Of a stretch of DNA of 39,999 nt, positions 8,940-18,658 are shown piece after piece (the first letter of the stretch is position 1; every line of letters starts with the position of its first letter). Origin of the DNA: Acanthamoeba lenticulata. Its lineage: Eukaryota; Discosea; Longamoebia; Acanthamoebidae. The notes beneath the pieces are model-generated. The model was not told the DNA's origin. It was given only the letters and a program-made list of their open reading frames with translations, and made no database searches. A program made the translations under genes and the position numbers. The stretch spans positions 1 to 39,999 of the forward strand of contig NAVB01000405.1 in the NCBI GenBank assembly GCA_002179805.1, read 5' to 3'.

Positions 8940-10900
8940 ATGGAAGTGGAGAAGATGCAGCAGGAAAAGCAGAACTACACGCCACCAAGCCATCTGGCAC
9001 AAGCAGATTGGGATGAAGTGTGCCAAGAGAAGGAACCGGGTTCCTTTTGGGTCTCCTATCGCCCTTCAGGTCCGCCAGTTCCGCCAAGACAATCACGTGC
9101 ACATGCATTAAACCTCGCTGCAGTGCAGGAGAAGGCGCTCTATGATGACGTGAAGGTGGCAAAGCAAGGAACCACGTTCAAGCTCGACTGTGCACAACTA
9201 ACAGCTTCAATTGAGTGGAGGGTATGGTCCAATGCACCTACTTTGTGCACTGCTGACCAGCTCCTCTCGGTGCAGAAGCGGCAGCTTACCCTCGCTCCTG
9301 TGAGTGATGCCGAGGCCAAGGGCGTGCTGCAAGCACCCTCTTCTACGTGGAAACAAATACACCCGCATCAGCACGGTATGCAATCGCTCACTTGCTTCCT
9401 TCGACCAATCGACCTCCCTGACACAACGGGCTGCACATACAGTACTCTCGATGGACGTGTCACCCGGGGGCGAGCTGGGCCTGTCTGGTGGTAGCGACAG
9501 CACCGTACGCATTTGGCACACCAAAGATGGTCTCCTGCGGGTATGTACACCTGCGCACCGACCATCATTGAATTCGCCAAATTGGTGCCTGACGCTCGAG
9601 ACTGCAGCGCGACCTGCAAGGACACGTCGGAGAGATCAACCTGGTCAAGTGGTTCCCCTCGGGCAAAGTGGTCCTCACGGGCGCGCAGGACCTCCGTCTG
9701 AAGGTGCCGCAGCTTCAATATTTCTCCACATTGTCATGTGGTGCTCGCCTGCCGTGCTCGCCTAGCTGATTCTCGATGCGTTTGTCATGCTCCAGATTTG
9801 GGACGCCATGACGGGACAGTGCGCAGCCACGCTTGCCGGACACTCAGGCGCGGTCACAAACGCCGTCATGATCGAACGCGGCCGTAACCTTATCTGTGCG
9901 ATTCCAACCGCCGCTTACAGTCAAAGCTACTCGAAGCTCATCAATTGATCACGTCTCGTGCATGCACAGCGACGTCGAGAGACGGAACAGCTCTGCTGTG
10001 GGACGTGCCCACGCAGCGTCCCACCACTCGGTTTGGCGATGTGGCGGTGGGCAACAGTGTGAACGCATGTCAGCTGGTGGCAGGCTCGCGTCCCACCTGG
10101 TGCTCAAGCGGAAGCCGTACGTGCCTTCTATCTTCTTGCGGCATGAATGTTTTGGATCGTCAGGATGACTATTGACCGTTATTTTAACTTTGTTTGACTT
10201 CAGAACCGGACGCGGACACGCCCATGATGCTTTTGCTGGCCAAGGAGGATGGCAATGTGGAGGGCTGGGACGTGCGCTCGAAGCATAGGCTCTTCCAGGT
10301 TTGAAGTGCCGGTCCTCTCAACACCATACAACTTCAGAGTTTACCTGATTCCACCTTCGTGCGCAGTGGAAGGCGACCGAGGCACTCAACTGCTGCCTCG
10401 TTGATGGCGACGACGTATGGGCTGGTGGTCACGAGGGCACTCTCTTCCGGTGGGACATGCGTGCACCAACTCTGCTCGAGACGGTCAAGAGGTGTGTTAC
10501 TTCCTCCCCATCAAGCATCCCCTCCTTGTAAAGTCAATCTCACCAGAAATTTTGCAGGTCACATGGACCGGTGCTGAGTCTGGCCGTCCGGCGGGACGCC
10601 TGGACGCCGGCCTTGTCGTCGACCGAGGTGCCACTCACGATGGACTCGGCCGCGGCCACTGCAGATGCCACAGCGGCCGCGCCGGCAGTCGAGCGGCCAC
10701 ATGTGCCGCAAGAACGAACCCTGTGGGTGGGCACCGCTGATGGCCTCTGCTTCGAGTGGAGCGTGGACAGCAAGGTCGTGTGCCGCGATCTCACCGGCTC
10801 GGACTGCGACCCGATCAACGCCCTCGTGGTGCTGAACGACTACGCGTTTGCGGCCTGCGGGGACGGCGCCATCCGCAAGTACAAGACTATTTGGGCGTGA
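8940..10900 (+). CDS. PAAF1/Rpn14-like proteasomal ATPase-associated WD40 protein
   Basis: Nine exons: 8940-9221, 9276-9375, 9443-9540, 9608-9703, 9796-9895, 9970-10116, 10204-10298, 10367-10491 and 10558-10900. They give 1386 nt, or 461 aa. It is a WD40 propeller like human PAAF1/yeast Rpn14, a chaperone that binds the 19S Rpt ATPases during proteasome assembly. Matches to that family, seen by eye: the start ADWDEV..GSFWVSY; blades SMDVSPGGELGLSGGSD-STVRIW, LQGHVGEINLVKWFPSG and IERGRN-LISTSRDGTA; and the C-terminal CRDLTGSDCDPI with a final GDGAIRKYK. The 54-nt intron 9222-9275 is in frame with no stop; the family alignment argues for removal. ATG 8940 is preferred over upstream non-ATG codons. 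With the deneddylase at the left, two genes of this cluster serve the ubiquitin/proteasome system. Confidence 0.92.
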
Positions 10901-11331
10901 ACGGCCAGTGCGGGGTGTCGAACCGGTGGCCGAAGGCCTGGGCAGAGTGGAGGAAGGGAAAAAAGCTTGGATTATACACTGGGCGGCTGCCCCGCCTGTA
11001 AGCCTTTGACAAGGCCTCTGAGACGTTTGTCTTGCCGACTGACAGGTTGTGCACATGAGGCATTTGCGGATTGCACTAACGAGTAGAAGGAGGATTCTTG
11101 AAATGCCAGAAGAAACAGGCTTTTGTGGTCTGGCTGTTGGCGTTCGTGTGTTGCGAGGGCGCCACTTCGAAATTTCCACCAGTTCAGGAGGGCGTAGATC
11201 GCTGGCGTAGACGGTGGCAGCACCATTTAAAAGCCGTCCAGCCGATCGCCTTTATCATCAGAACAGAAGACAAGACCCAGTGCCTGTGCAGCCCTTCTTT
11301 AGCCTTTTCTCACCTTCCCACGCGGGCCAGC
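10901..11331. promoter_or_regulatory. Intergenic with TATA-like element for lectin gene
   Basis: 431 bp between PAAF1 and the lectin ATG. A TATA-like TTTAAAAG at 11226-11233 sits about 100 bp upstream of the lectin start. Nothing else is recognised here. Confidence 0.45.
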
Positions 11332-12216
11332 ATGCAGTCCTACATTCTCTGCGTCGGCGCCTTTATCACGCTTTGTATTGTGGCCTGCTCTGCACGTACG
11401 TTGGAGGCTTCATACCCATCCTCAACTTTCTCTCGTTAACAAGCATGCTTTGCTCTACAGAGCCTTGCCCCCTCGACGTCAGACAGACCATGATCAACTC
11501 CTTCGTGGAGGACGGCCAATTTCATTCGCTGTGGCGGGTGGACCTGACCGTGCCCAGTTCATCCAACATGGAGGTCTCTTCCGTTCGCCTGTCGCTGTCT
11601 CCGCCGTCGCCGAATCATCCTTTGACGCAAGTCCGCGGCATGGAAAGTGCTGATCCTCTCAGTCCAGGGTCGGCCTCGTCATCCGCCGCCTTCTACCGCC
11701 TTCCCAAGTGGCGCGCGGTCAAGGGTGGTCTCAAGGCCAGCCAATCTCATGGCTTTGAGTACGTCGTTCGTGGCATGGCCCCCGCCAGCGTTTCTCTGTC
11801 TTCGGTGTCCTGCGTGTCCACGCAGTCCGACCACTCCGCCTCTGCACTGCCTTTCTACGCCGGCCCATGGCTCTCCCTCTTCAACACCAAGCCAAGCCCT
11901 GCTGCTTCCCCTGTCCCTTCATCCTCAACTCAGCAGCCCTCGCGCAACGACAAGTGTGTCGTCAAGGTGGAGCAACTGGCCCGTTCCGAGAGCGCGGGTG
12001 GCCTCTGGTTCGACTCTGAATTTATCTACCGCACCTACGAGCTTAACATCACCAACGTGGGCCGACAGCCACTGGCCTGGTCTCACATCCAGGTCAGCCT
12101 CAGACCCGACGAGGAGCTCTATGAGGTCCGTCTTGCTCACCGTCTTGCATAACGAGGGGATGCACCAAAGCTGACCTTCTCCTCCCTTAGTGGTGGAACC
12201 TTGAACAAGGAATATG
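11332..12216 (+). CDS. Secreted CBM49-type cellulose-binding lectin (Luke-like), C-terminally truncated
   Basis: Exons 11332-11395, 11461-12125 and 12190-12216 give 756 nt, or 251 aa. The signal peptide is MQSYILCVGAFITLCIVACSA. A first CBM49-like beta domain follows (LWRVDLTV, VRLSLSPPS, YRLPKW, then HGFEYVVRG), then a Ser/Pro-rich spacer (about 185-205), then a second CBM49-like start (TYELNITNVG, SHIQVSL, ELYEWWNLE). Two CBM49 domains joined by Ser/Pro spacers is the plan described for the Luke lectins of the Acanthamoeba cyst wall, which bind cellulose. The second domain ends abruptly (NLEQGI then TGA): its second half is missing, because the sequence becomes UGPase at 12203. The gene is therefore a truncated fusion-junction form and may have lost part of its binding. 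The Luke assignment rests on domain plan only. Confidence 0.72.
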
Positions 12217-13364
12217 AAGCCAATGTGCCGCTGGTGCTCATGAACTCGTTCAACACGCACTCGATGACCAAGACCATCCTGCGCAAGTACGCCGGCACCG
12301 ACGTGAAGATCGAGAGCTTCAACCAGAGCCGCTACCCGCGCGTGTACAAGGACAGCCTCCTGCCGCTGCCGGAGGACATCAACGGCCGCCCGGACGAGTG
12401 GTATCCGCCGGGCCACGGCGACGTCTTCCCGGCGCTCGTCAACTCGGGCCTTGTCGACAAGCTCCTGGCCGAGGGCAAGGAGTACATCTTCATCTCCAAC
12501 GCCGACAACCTTGGCGCCACCGTCGACCTTCGTACGTCGCCTCTTTTGACAAAAAAATTTAATATTTATAAAATAATATTTTAATTGATATTATCATCAC
12601 TAATTCACAAAAAAAAAACTAAACAAAAAACAGAAATTTTGAAGCACATGGTGGACTCGGGCACGGAATACGTGATGGAGTTGACCGACAAGACGCGGGC
12701 CGACGTCAAGGGCGGCACGCTGATCGAGTACGAGGGCCGGCCCAAGCTGCTCGAGATCGCGCAGGTGCCGTCCGACAAGGTCGACGAGTTCAAGTCGATC
12801 AAGAAGTTCAAGATCTTCAACACCAACAACCTATGGGTGCGGCTCGACGCCATCAAGCGCCTGATCGAGAGCCGCGCGCTCGACGCCATGGACGTCATCC
12901 CCAACCAAAAGGCCGTCAACGGCGTGCCCGTGCTCCAGCTCGAGCGCGCCGCCGGCGCCGCCATGGAGTACTTTGGCCGAGCCCACGGCATCAACGTGCC
13001 GCGCTCGCGCTTCCTGCCGGTCAAGAGCTGCTCGGACCTGTTCCTCGTGCAGTCCAACCTGTACGCGCTGGCCAACGGCGCGCTGGTGGTCAACCCGGCG
13101 CGCCAGTTCGCCACGACGCCCGTCATCAAGCTGGGCGAGCAGTTCAACAAGGTGGCCGACTATCAGCGGCGCTTCAAGGGCATGCCCGACCTGCTCGAGC
13201 TCGACCACCTCACCGTGTGCGGCGACGTCCACTTTGGCGCCAACGTGACCCTCGCCGGCACCGTCATCATCGTCGCCAACCACGGCGAGCGCATCGACAT
13301 CCCCGACGGCTCCCTCCTCGAGAACAAGGTCGTCTCGGGCAACCTCCGCATCCTCGACCATTAA
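12190..13364 (+). pseudogene. 5'-truncated UDP-glucose pyrophosphorylase copy
   Basis: Partial second copy of the UGPase at 36799-38603. It holds only exon 2 (from LNKEYE at about 12201 to 12531) and exon 3 (12634-13364). Codons 1-189 are missing, including the nucleotide-binding LNGGLGT loop, so it cannot be an active UGPase as it stands. No promoter or start of its own is visible. The first in-frame ATG is inside exon 2 (VLMNSF). Exon 3 differs from the intact copy at five positions, all silent (CGG/CGC, CTA/CTG, CAA/CAG, GCC/GCG, TAT/TAC). The first 200 bp of exon 2 carry many amino-acid changes (AGTD against GENAG, EDINGRPDE against ADANGRADQ), and the first half of the intron is unrelated. 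It may be transcribed from the lectin promoter as a 3' UTR. Confidence 0.85.
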
Positions 13365-13593
13365 TTGATTGCTTGAGCCCTTCCACCAAGGCCTCCGTCC
13401 GGACGAGAACGCGGCAAGGGCCGATGGCTCTCCAGCATTTTCGTTCTGGTCCACCACCCGAGTATCAATAAAGCATTTTCCTCAATTTCCAGTTGCAGGT
13501 TGGAACAAAAAAAGGTAAACAGAGACCTTTTTTGTACAAGGATAAAACGGTCGGCACAAGAATTCAGCAGAGCTGGGTTGTGTGCTTTTGAGG

Positions 13594-15068
13594 ATGGCCA
13601 GCTTGGCAAGTCAATGCGTCCAGACCTTGCTGGCACTTGCGCTAGTAAGTGGTGGCGTGAATGCCATGATCTCCACAGCCAGTCGCGACGCCTTGCTGAA
13701 CCGTGTCAACGAACTGCGTGCGGCCTACGGCGTAGGTCCCTACACCTGGGACACCACTCCAGAGAGCGTGGCCCAGAGTGCATGCCGCTGCTCCACCTGT
13801 TTTGCTCCTCTTGGCCAGGGTCTGACCGCTTGCGGCGGAAACAGGCTGGGCAAACACATGCCCGTCGGGACACAACAGCGTGCCGTACTGGGAAGTGATG
13901 GCATGGAACTGGAACAGTGATCCTGTTTCCTCTGCCGCAGGTGCGGTCGACCAGTGGTACAGCGAGATCCAGTACTGGAACTGCCAGCACGCCACGTGCC
14001 AAGCTGGTACTGAACGCCGTTTTATTGAGAGCCAGTGCTGCCCATGATGACGAAGTAGAAATGCTGAGAAGAAGTATTATGGCAGGCCATGTTTGCGGGC
14101 ACTACACCATCATCATGGACCAAGCCTGCACGAAAGTGGGCTGTGGAAACAAAGTCAATTGCCCAACGAACGTGAGCCCCGGGTATCCCACGGTCGTGGT
14201 CTGCGACATGTCCTGCTCTGGCGGGACCAATCGGCCCTTCCCGCGTACGTGACTCTGCACAAGAATGATGTGAGCTCTGTCTCTGGCTGACATATGTAAT
14301 TTGGACCTCCAAGTGTCTCGATGTCCCAACTACCCCTACTTTGACGACTCGCAGTTCCGCCTAGCCGTCACCATCAACACCACGCGCAAAGCCTACGTCG
14401 CAGCTGACTTCAAGTTGGCTGTGTCCAACGTGCTCGGCTTGGGTGACACTGAGCGAGTCTACATCAACAGCACTTGGGACCTCGGCCACGGTACCAAGTT
14501 TTAAACTCTGCTTCAAACCAACACAAAAGTTCTTCCTTACCAATGATGATGCTTGACAGGACAAAGGAAGGTGGTGATCTACATCGTCACGGTGGGCAGC
14601 TCCACAGGGTCCAACGCCGCCAACTCGCTCATTGCGAAGGTGGCGGCCAAAGAGCCAGCGCTGACCGCAGCGCAGCTCTACGCCACGGCCGCCGAGTTCT
14701 ACACGGGTCCAGGGCACAGCAGCTCGGGCAGCGGCGGAGGAGGCAGCGACGATGGTGGAGCCATCGCGGCGGGCATCCTTGTCCCATTGCTCGTCCTCGG
14801 CCTGGCGGCTGTATGCGCCGTGGTTGGGTTCATGGTGTGGAAGAAGAGGAAGGACGGGATGTGGCCATTCCTGCCCAGCTCTTCGATGGTGCCGACGGGC
14901 TGGACCTGGAGCATGCCGTCGATCTCTCGACGAGGGCCTCCGCCATTGTCGTCCTCCACGACAGCTCTCAGCCCCACGGATCCAAGCAGCGTTAGCAGCA
15001 CATCAACAGGCGTGTTGGACCCACGCCCAGCCCCTAACGCCACCCTCAACCACATGTATTCCCCATGA
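13594..15068 (+). CDS. Membrane-anchored CAP/SCP-domain protein, copy 1
   Basis: Exons 13594-13798, 13845-14006, 14086-14244, 14314-14490 and 14560-15068 give 1212 nt, or 403 aa. Features: signal peptide (LLALALVSGGVNA); a CAP (SCP/PR-1) domain with LLNRVNELRAAYG-V and TW-D, AVDQWYSEIQYW, then the CAP motif GHYT and VGCG; a Cys-rich end (CDMSCSGG); a second extracellular domain (about 180-275) with alternating strands and helices; a Gly/Ser linker (SGSGGGGSDDGG); one membrane helix (about 302-327) ended by KKRK; and a Ser/Pro-rich tail of about 75 residues. It is thus a type I surface protein. The usual His of the HN pair is Val here. The 46-nt intron is needed to join CRCST with CWANTC, and copy 2 has a 49-nt version, supporting splicing. 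Function unknown; CAP domains are often extracellular lipid or ligand binders. Confidence 0.82.
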
Positions 15069-15274
15069 GCAGGCGTCGCGCGGTTGAGCCATGTGCATGT
15101 GATGTCGTCAGGAAAGTCTACCTGGACGGGGGGCCATAGGCCAGATGTAAAAGCAGATGTTGAAACAAAATCACACTCCACAACATGTTGCAGATCCCTT
15201 TTGGCGCGCAAATTGAAGTACGTGCCCAAGTGGCCTCCCTCAGCTGCCCAGGCGCAGGTCTGGTGGCCGCACAC

Positions 15275-16633
15275 TCAGGTCTCATACGTGCATCGGCAGC
15301 CGTTGGCGTGCGCCCATTCTCGGATGTGTGCGTGGTCGCTCGCAGCGAAACAGAGTCCATCATCCCACGGGCAGCCGTTGGCTCGCGCCCACTGCAGCAC
15401 GGCCAAATGACCGCCCTCGGCCGCGTAGGTACAGGTATTCTCATCCCATGGGCAGCCGTTGGCTCGCGCCCACTGAAGCACCTCTAGTTGGCCAGCGGAG
15501 GCGGCATGGGCGCAGATCAGCTCGTCCCACGGGCCGCCGTTGGCGCGAGCCCACGCGAGCAAGTCCAGCTGGCCAAGCTGTGACATGGCGTAGACGGTGC
15601 TTGCACGCAAAGAACAGCCGTTGGCATGAGCCCACTGGACCACGGCCAGGTGGCCTCGCCAGGCCGCTTTGTCGCAGATGCTGGTCTCTTCCCACGGGCA
15701 GCCGTTGGCACGCGCCCACTGCAGCACGGCCAGGTGGCCACCCTTGGCTGCTTGGGCACAGACTTTCCTGTTCCACAGGCAGCCGTTGGCACGTGCCCAT
15801 TGGAGCATGTCCAGATGACCGCCCTTGGCCGCCTCGGTGCAAGTCCACTCGTCCCACGGGCAGCCGTTGGCATGCGCCCACTGGAGCACCTCCAGGTGGC
15901 CGCCCTCGGCCGCCCCAGCACAAGTACGCTCGTCCCATGGGCAGCCGTTGGCACGTGCCCACTGAAGCACCTCCAGGTGGCCGCCCTTGGCCGCCCCGCT
16001 GCCAGTACACCCGTCCCATGGGCAGCCGTTGGCACGTGCCCACTGGAGCACCTCCAGGTGGCCGCTTTCCGCCGCGGCCCTGCAGGTCAACGTGCCCCAT
16101 GGGCAGCCGTTGGCGTGCGCCCACTGGAGAACGGCCAAGTGGCCTTTGCTGGCGGCCTTCTGCGTGGTCCACGCGTCCCATGGGCAGCCGTTGGCATGCG
16201 CCCACTGGAGCATGGCCAGGTGTCCTCCCTTGGCCGCCTGAGTGCAGGTCCATTCGTCCCATGGGCAGCCGTTGGCGCGTAACCACTGAAGAATGGCCAG
16301 GTGTCCTCCCTTGACCGCCTGCATGCAGGTCCACGTGTCCCACGGGCAGCCGTTGGCGTGCGCCCACTGGAGAATGGCCAGGTGGCCTCTGCGGGCGGCC
16401 TGCCGGGTGGTCCACTCGTCCCACGGGCAGCCGTTGGCATGCGCCCACTGGAGAATGGCCAGGTGGCCGCCCCCGGCTGCCCCGGTGCACGTACGACGGT
16501 CCCACGGGCAGCCGTTGGCGTGCGCCCACTGGAGCACGGCCAGGTGTCCTCCCTTGGCCGCCTGCCTGCAGGTCCATTCGTCCCACGGGCAACCGTTGGA
16601 GCGCGCCCATTGCAGCGTGGAGAGCCAGCCCTT
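15275..16633 (-). repeat. 81-bp direct repeat array encoding NGCPW units
   Basis: Seventeen tandem units of about 81 bp, read on the minus strand, inside the coding region above. On the plus strand the recurring signature is GGGCAGCCGTTGGC about every 81 bp. It is protein-coding, not a satellite or CRISPR. Confidence 0.9.
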
Positions 16634-16957
16634 GCGCGCCACTCGAGACGCGTATTGGGTCATGGTGTGGGCGGGCTGCACGGTGTGATGAAGTAGGTTG
16701 TTGAACGCGGGGTGGTTCCACGCGCGGCGTACAGCGAGGCAAGCTGGGAGGGAGAGGCACTCGACAAATTGGAAAATGAAGGCCACGAGCTCCACCATGA
16801 GGTCGTCCATGCCCACCACTTCCACCGGCCCAGCCTCACCAGGTGAGTTGTCCTCCGGGGCTTGAGTTGTTGGCGAGAAGAAGGCTGGTGGTGGAAGAGA
16901 TGGCGCAGTCTTGAGCTTCTTTTTGCGTGGTTGAGTTCCTTCTTCTTCACGTTCCAT
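15275..16957 (-). CDS. F-box-like protein with 17 NGCPW ankyrin-like repeats
   Basis: Intronless, 560 aa, from ATG 16957. The upstream in-frame TTG at 16984 is not used. Residues 1-48 are Lys/Pro-rich and include a KKKLK run. About 50-95 (DDLMVELVAFIFQFVECLS) resembles an F-box. From about 109 come 17 units of about 27 residues with the consensus GHLxVLQWAxANGCPWDxxTCxxAA. This is the ankyrin-like family abundant in Acanthamoeba and in giant viruses that infect amoebae. Unit 17 is degenerate (HIREWAHANGCRC). If the F-box is real, it may recruit substrates to an SCF ubiquitin ligase; that is inference. Single-exon structure in an intron-rich neighbourhood fits retro-copying or exchange with viruses. 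It faces the CAP/SCP gene tail to tail (206 bp) and the membrane protein gene head to head (345 bp). Confidence 0.85.
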   Translation of the reverse strand: MEREEEGTQPRKKKLKTAPSLPPPAFFSPTTQAPEDNSPGEAGPVEVVGMDDLMVELVAFIFQFVECLSLPACLAVRRAWNHPAFNNLLHHTVQPAHTMTQYASRVARKGWLSTLQWARSNGCPWDEWTCRQAAKGGHLAVLQWAHANGCPWDRRTCTGAAGGGHLAILQWAHANGCPWDEWTTRQAARRGHLAILQWAHANGCPWDTWTCMQAVKGGHLAILQWLRANGCPWDEWTCTQAAKGGHLAMLQWAHANGCPWDAWTTQKAASKGHLAVLQWAHANGCPWGTLTCRAAAESGHLEVLQWARANGCPWDGCTGSGAAKGGHLEVLQWARANGCPWDERTCAGAAEGGHLEVLQWAHANGCPWDEWTCTEAAKGGHLDMLQWARANGCLWNRKVCAQAAKGGHLAVLQWARANGCPWEETSICDKAAWRGHLAVVQWAHANGCSLRASTVYAMSQLGQLDLLAWARANGGPWDELICAHAASAGQLEVLQWARANGCPWDENTCTYAAEGGHLAVLQWARANGCPWDDGLCFAASDHAHIREWAHANGCRCTYET

Positions 16958-17222
16958 GTTCGGATTGACTGTGTTACACCACAATTTAAAGTTATGGCAA
17001 ACTGCAAATCAGAAGAAAAAACTGATTGTTGGAAATCTAAATCTGAAAAAATTGGGAAGCGGTAATTGTTGGTCTGGATGATGATGGGGGAGGGAGGCAC
17101 GGACGAAGAAGAAGAGGCCCTTCGGGTGATGCTGTGCCGTCTGCCCCGAGGCGGCAAGAAAGAGCCCATGCCACCTGCGCACCACATGCCCTTGCTCTTC
17201 CGCCGACCCGACGCCCAAGACG

Positions 17223-17232
17223 TATTTATATA
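17223..17232 (-). promoter_or_regulatory. TATA box for the NGCPW repeat gene
   Basis: TATATAAATA on the minus strand, about 265 bp upstream of the ATG at 16957. In the inverted copy (about 34515) the matching bases read ACGTAAATA, so the box is lost beside the pseudogene. Confidence 0.5.
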
Positions 17233-17302
17233 GATTCTTAGTGCCCCCCCCCCACCCCAACCCAATGTGGCTGTGTGGCTGAAAGGCCGCTGGCAGGGCT
17301 GG

Positions 17303-17956
17303 ATGGTCAGCATGCCAGAAGGAAGTCCGTGTGGCGAGGAGAACGCGCAAGGTTCGGCCTTGCTTTGGGAAGAGAAAACGTAGAGCAGACTGTGTGTTCA
17401 CTCTCGTCCGATCTCCAGAAGAAGAGGAGAACGAGCAGCAGGACGAGGACCATTTCATCGTGTGGAGCGCGCCCAGCGGGCCCGGCCGACCGCTCGTCCG
17501 CTGGGGTCTCGCCCTCCTCGCTCTGACCGACTTTCTTCTCGCGGTCTATCTCTTGCTCGAGGGTCTAGCCCGCGACGGCGCGTGGGCATGGATGGCGTTG
17601 GCCCTTGCGGCGGACGCCTGTTGCATGCTCGGGCTGGCCTTCCACTCGGCTGGCCGTCCGGCGGGATTCGACCGCCTGCTGGCCGCCCCCGCACGGGCAG
17701 GCCTGACTGGACACGCCCTCCTCGCACTCGTGGCCGGACTCGACCAGTGGCGTGGGGCCGGTTCAGTCGTCGCCGCGCTGGGTTGGAGCCATGTGGTGCT
17801 GTCGCTAGCTCTTCTCGTTTATCTCTTGCCCGAACTAGAGCAGGTACTTTGCTTGACAACTTGCTCGTTTTGTTTTTTGTTGTACACTGACTGTGTCCGA
17901 CATGTCATCGTCCCCAGGCACCCAAGTGGGACTTCTCGGGCCACCCGACCAGCTGA
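17303..17956 (+). CDS. Multi-pass membrane protein, 3' end uncertain
   Basis: Model: exons 17303-17351, 17419-17843 and 17918-17956 give 513 nt, or 170 aa. The N-terminus (MVSMPEGSPCGEENAQ) leads to an acidic EEEENEQQDED stretch. Three to four hydrophobic helices follow (GLALLALTDFLLAVYLLL, WMALALAADACCMLGLAF, HALLALVAGL, VVLSLALLVYLL). No family is recognised. The third exon ends quickly (APKWDFSGHPTS then stop). A further coding-looking stretch follows (see 18019-18293), so the true C-terminus may be longer. The start and first intron are supported by a second copy of exon 1 in the right arm. The GTG at 17331 is not needed as a start. Confidence 0.55.
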
Positions 17957-18018
17957 AGGCCCGGCTGGTGTAGAGCGCATACTATTTTTAATTTTTTATT
18001 GTTTTTTTTTCTGGTCAG

Positions 18019-18293
18019 GTGCGCGCGGGTCGCCGCAAGCAGCTGCCTCAGTTCTTTGGCCTCTTTGCGCAAGCGTTCGATTCACTACCTTCGTCTGAAG
18101 AAGGGCCCCCTTCTTCTGCTTCCTCTTTGCCGCTTTGCTCGTCAGCATCATCGTCTTCACAATCCTGCAACAGCTCCACAGCAGACGCACCGATCAACAA
18201 CGACGAGCACTCCAAGCGACGGCCGTCGTCGCGGGCTACGTGGAAGAAGAACTGAGTCGCATCCTGCACAAACAGGCCAAAATGGCAGCATAG
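18019..18293 (+). other. Likely downstream exons of the membrane protein gene
   Basis: After a good acceptor at 18018, 18019-18050 reads VRAGRRKQLPQ. A 50-nt GT-AG intron (18051-18100) then joins it to 18101-18293, which encodes one more hydrophobic helix (FFCFLFAALLVSIIVF), a charged helical tail (QQLHSRRTDQQRRAL) and a stop at 18291. Upstream, the same frame in 17925-17965 reads PPDQLKARL. Linking this to the upstream helices needs a one-base shift within about 17935-17950, so there is either a sequence error, an unseen intron or decay. Confidence 0.4.
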
Positions 18294-18658
18294 GCCCACT
18301 TTGGGCCATGTAGAATTTTTGGCGGAAGTGAGTCCAAAAAGTACTTTGATTGGCTTCCGTTTTCGCATTCATCTGGGATATTTCCTAGGATTTTTCACTC
18401 TCCCGCCACGCAGGAAATCGAAAAGGCGATCGCTATTTCGAGAAGGAACTTTCGCAGCAACATACCACGAATGCCGCTGCCTCTTCGTCCATCGACCGAG
18501 ACAGAGAAGCCTCTTCCTACCGTTCCCTGAGGACAGCCAGGTGAATAAAAAGGCTGCGTTTCCGCAGAGCTAAATCAACACCAACTCGCCAAGCAGCCAC
18601 ACCTCACCACACCTCAAAGTGCTCCAACCTTTGATTGCCAAGAAACCCAACCATCACG
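18294..18658. other. Intergenic, weak coding signal
   Basis: A strong donor (GTGAGT at 18328) and an acceptor near 18411 are followed by a short open stretch (RYFEKELSQQHTTN, to a stop near 18542). I could not connect this to any gene. An AATAAAAAG element near 18544 could serve as TATA for the protease gene. Confidence 0.3.

Larger units (their letters stand above)
12203..17373. repeat. Left arm of large inverted duplication
   Basis: About 5.2 kb corresponding, in inverted order, to 34386-37958. It carries UGPase exons 2-3, a CAP/SCP gene, the NGCPW repeat gene and the first exon of the membrane protein gene. The outer break lies in the lectin gene at the shared 12-mer CTTGAACAAGGA. The inner break lies in intron 1 of the membrane protein gene (shared GGGAAGAGAA). 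The ankyrin array is full length here and deleted in the other arm. Confidence 0.88.

Noticed and set aside
12831..13457. Antisense open frame of about 208 codons (and its twin at 36709-37563)
   Set aside because: Shadow of UGPase exon 3; His/Val/Asp-biased composition typical of the complement of GC3-rich coding sequence.
13840..13920. Apparent frameshift in CAP/SCP copy 1
   Set aside because: A 46-nt GT-AG intron restores the frame, and copy 2 has the same intron at 49 nt.
15275..16633. Regularly spaced repeats that could suggest a CRISPR-like or satellite array
   Set aside because: Units are 81 bp, in one open frame, and encode the known NGCPW repeat; no spacers.
16940..17080. Transposon ends at the duplication edges
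   Set aside because: I found no transposase, terminal inverted repeats or target-site duplications at any arm boundary; the breaks look like microhomology joins.
17331..18098. 255-codon open frame starting at GTG
   Set aside because: No ATG at the start; it reads through two convincing introns. An upstream ATG exon at 17303 fits and is also present in the second arm.
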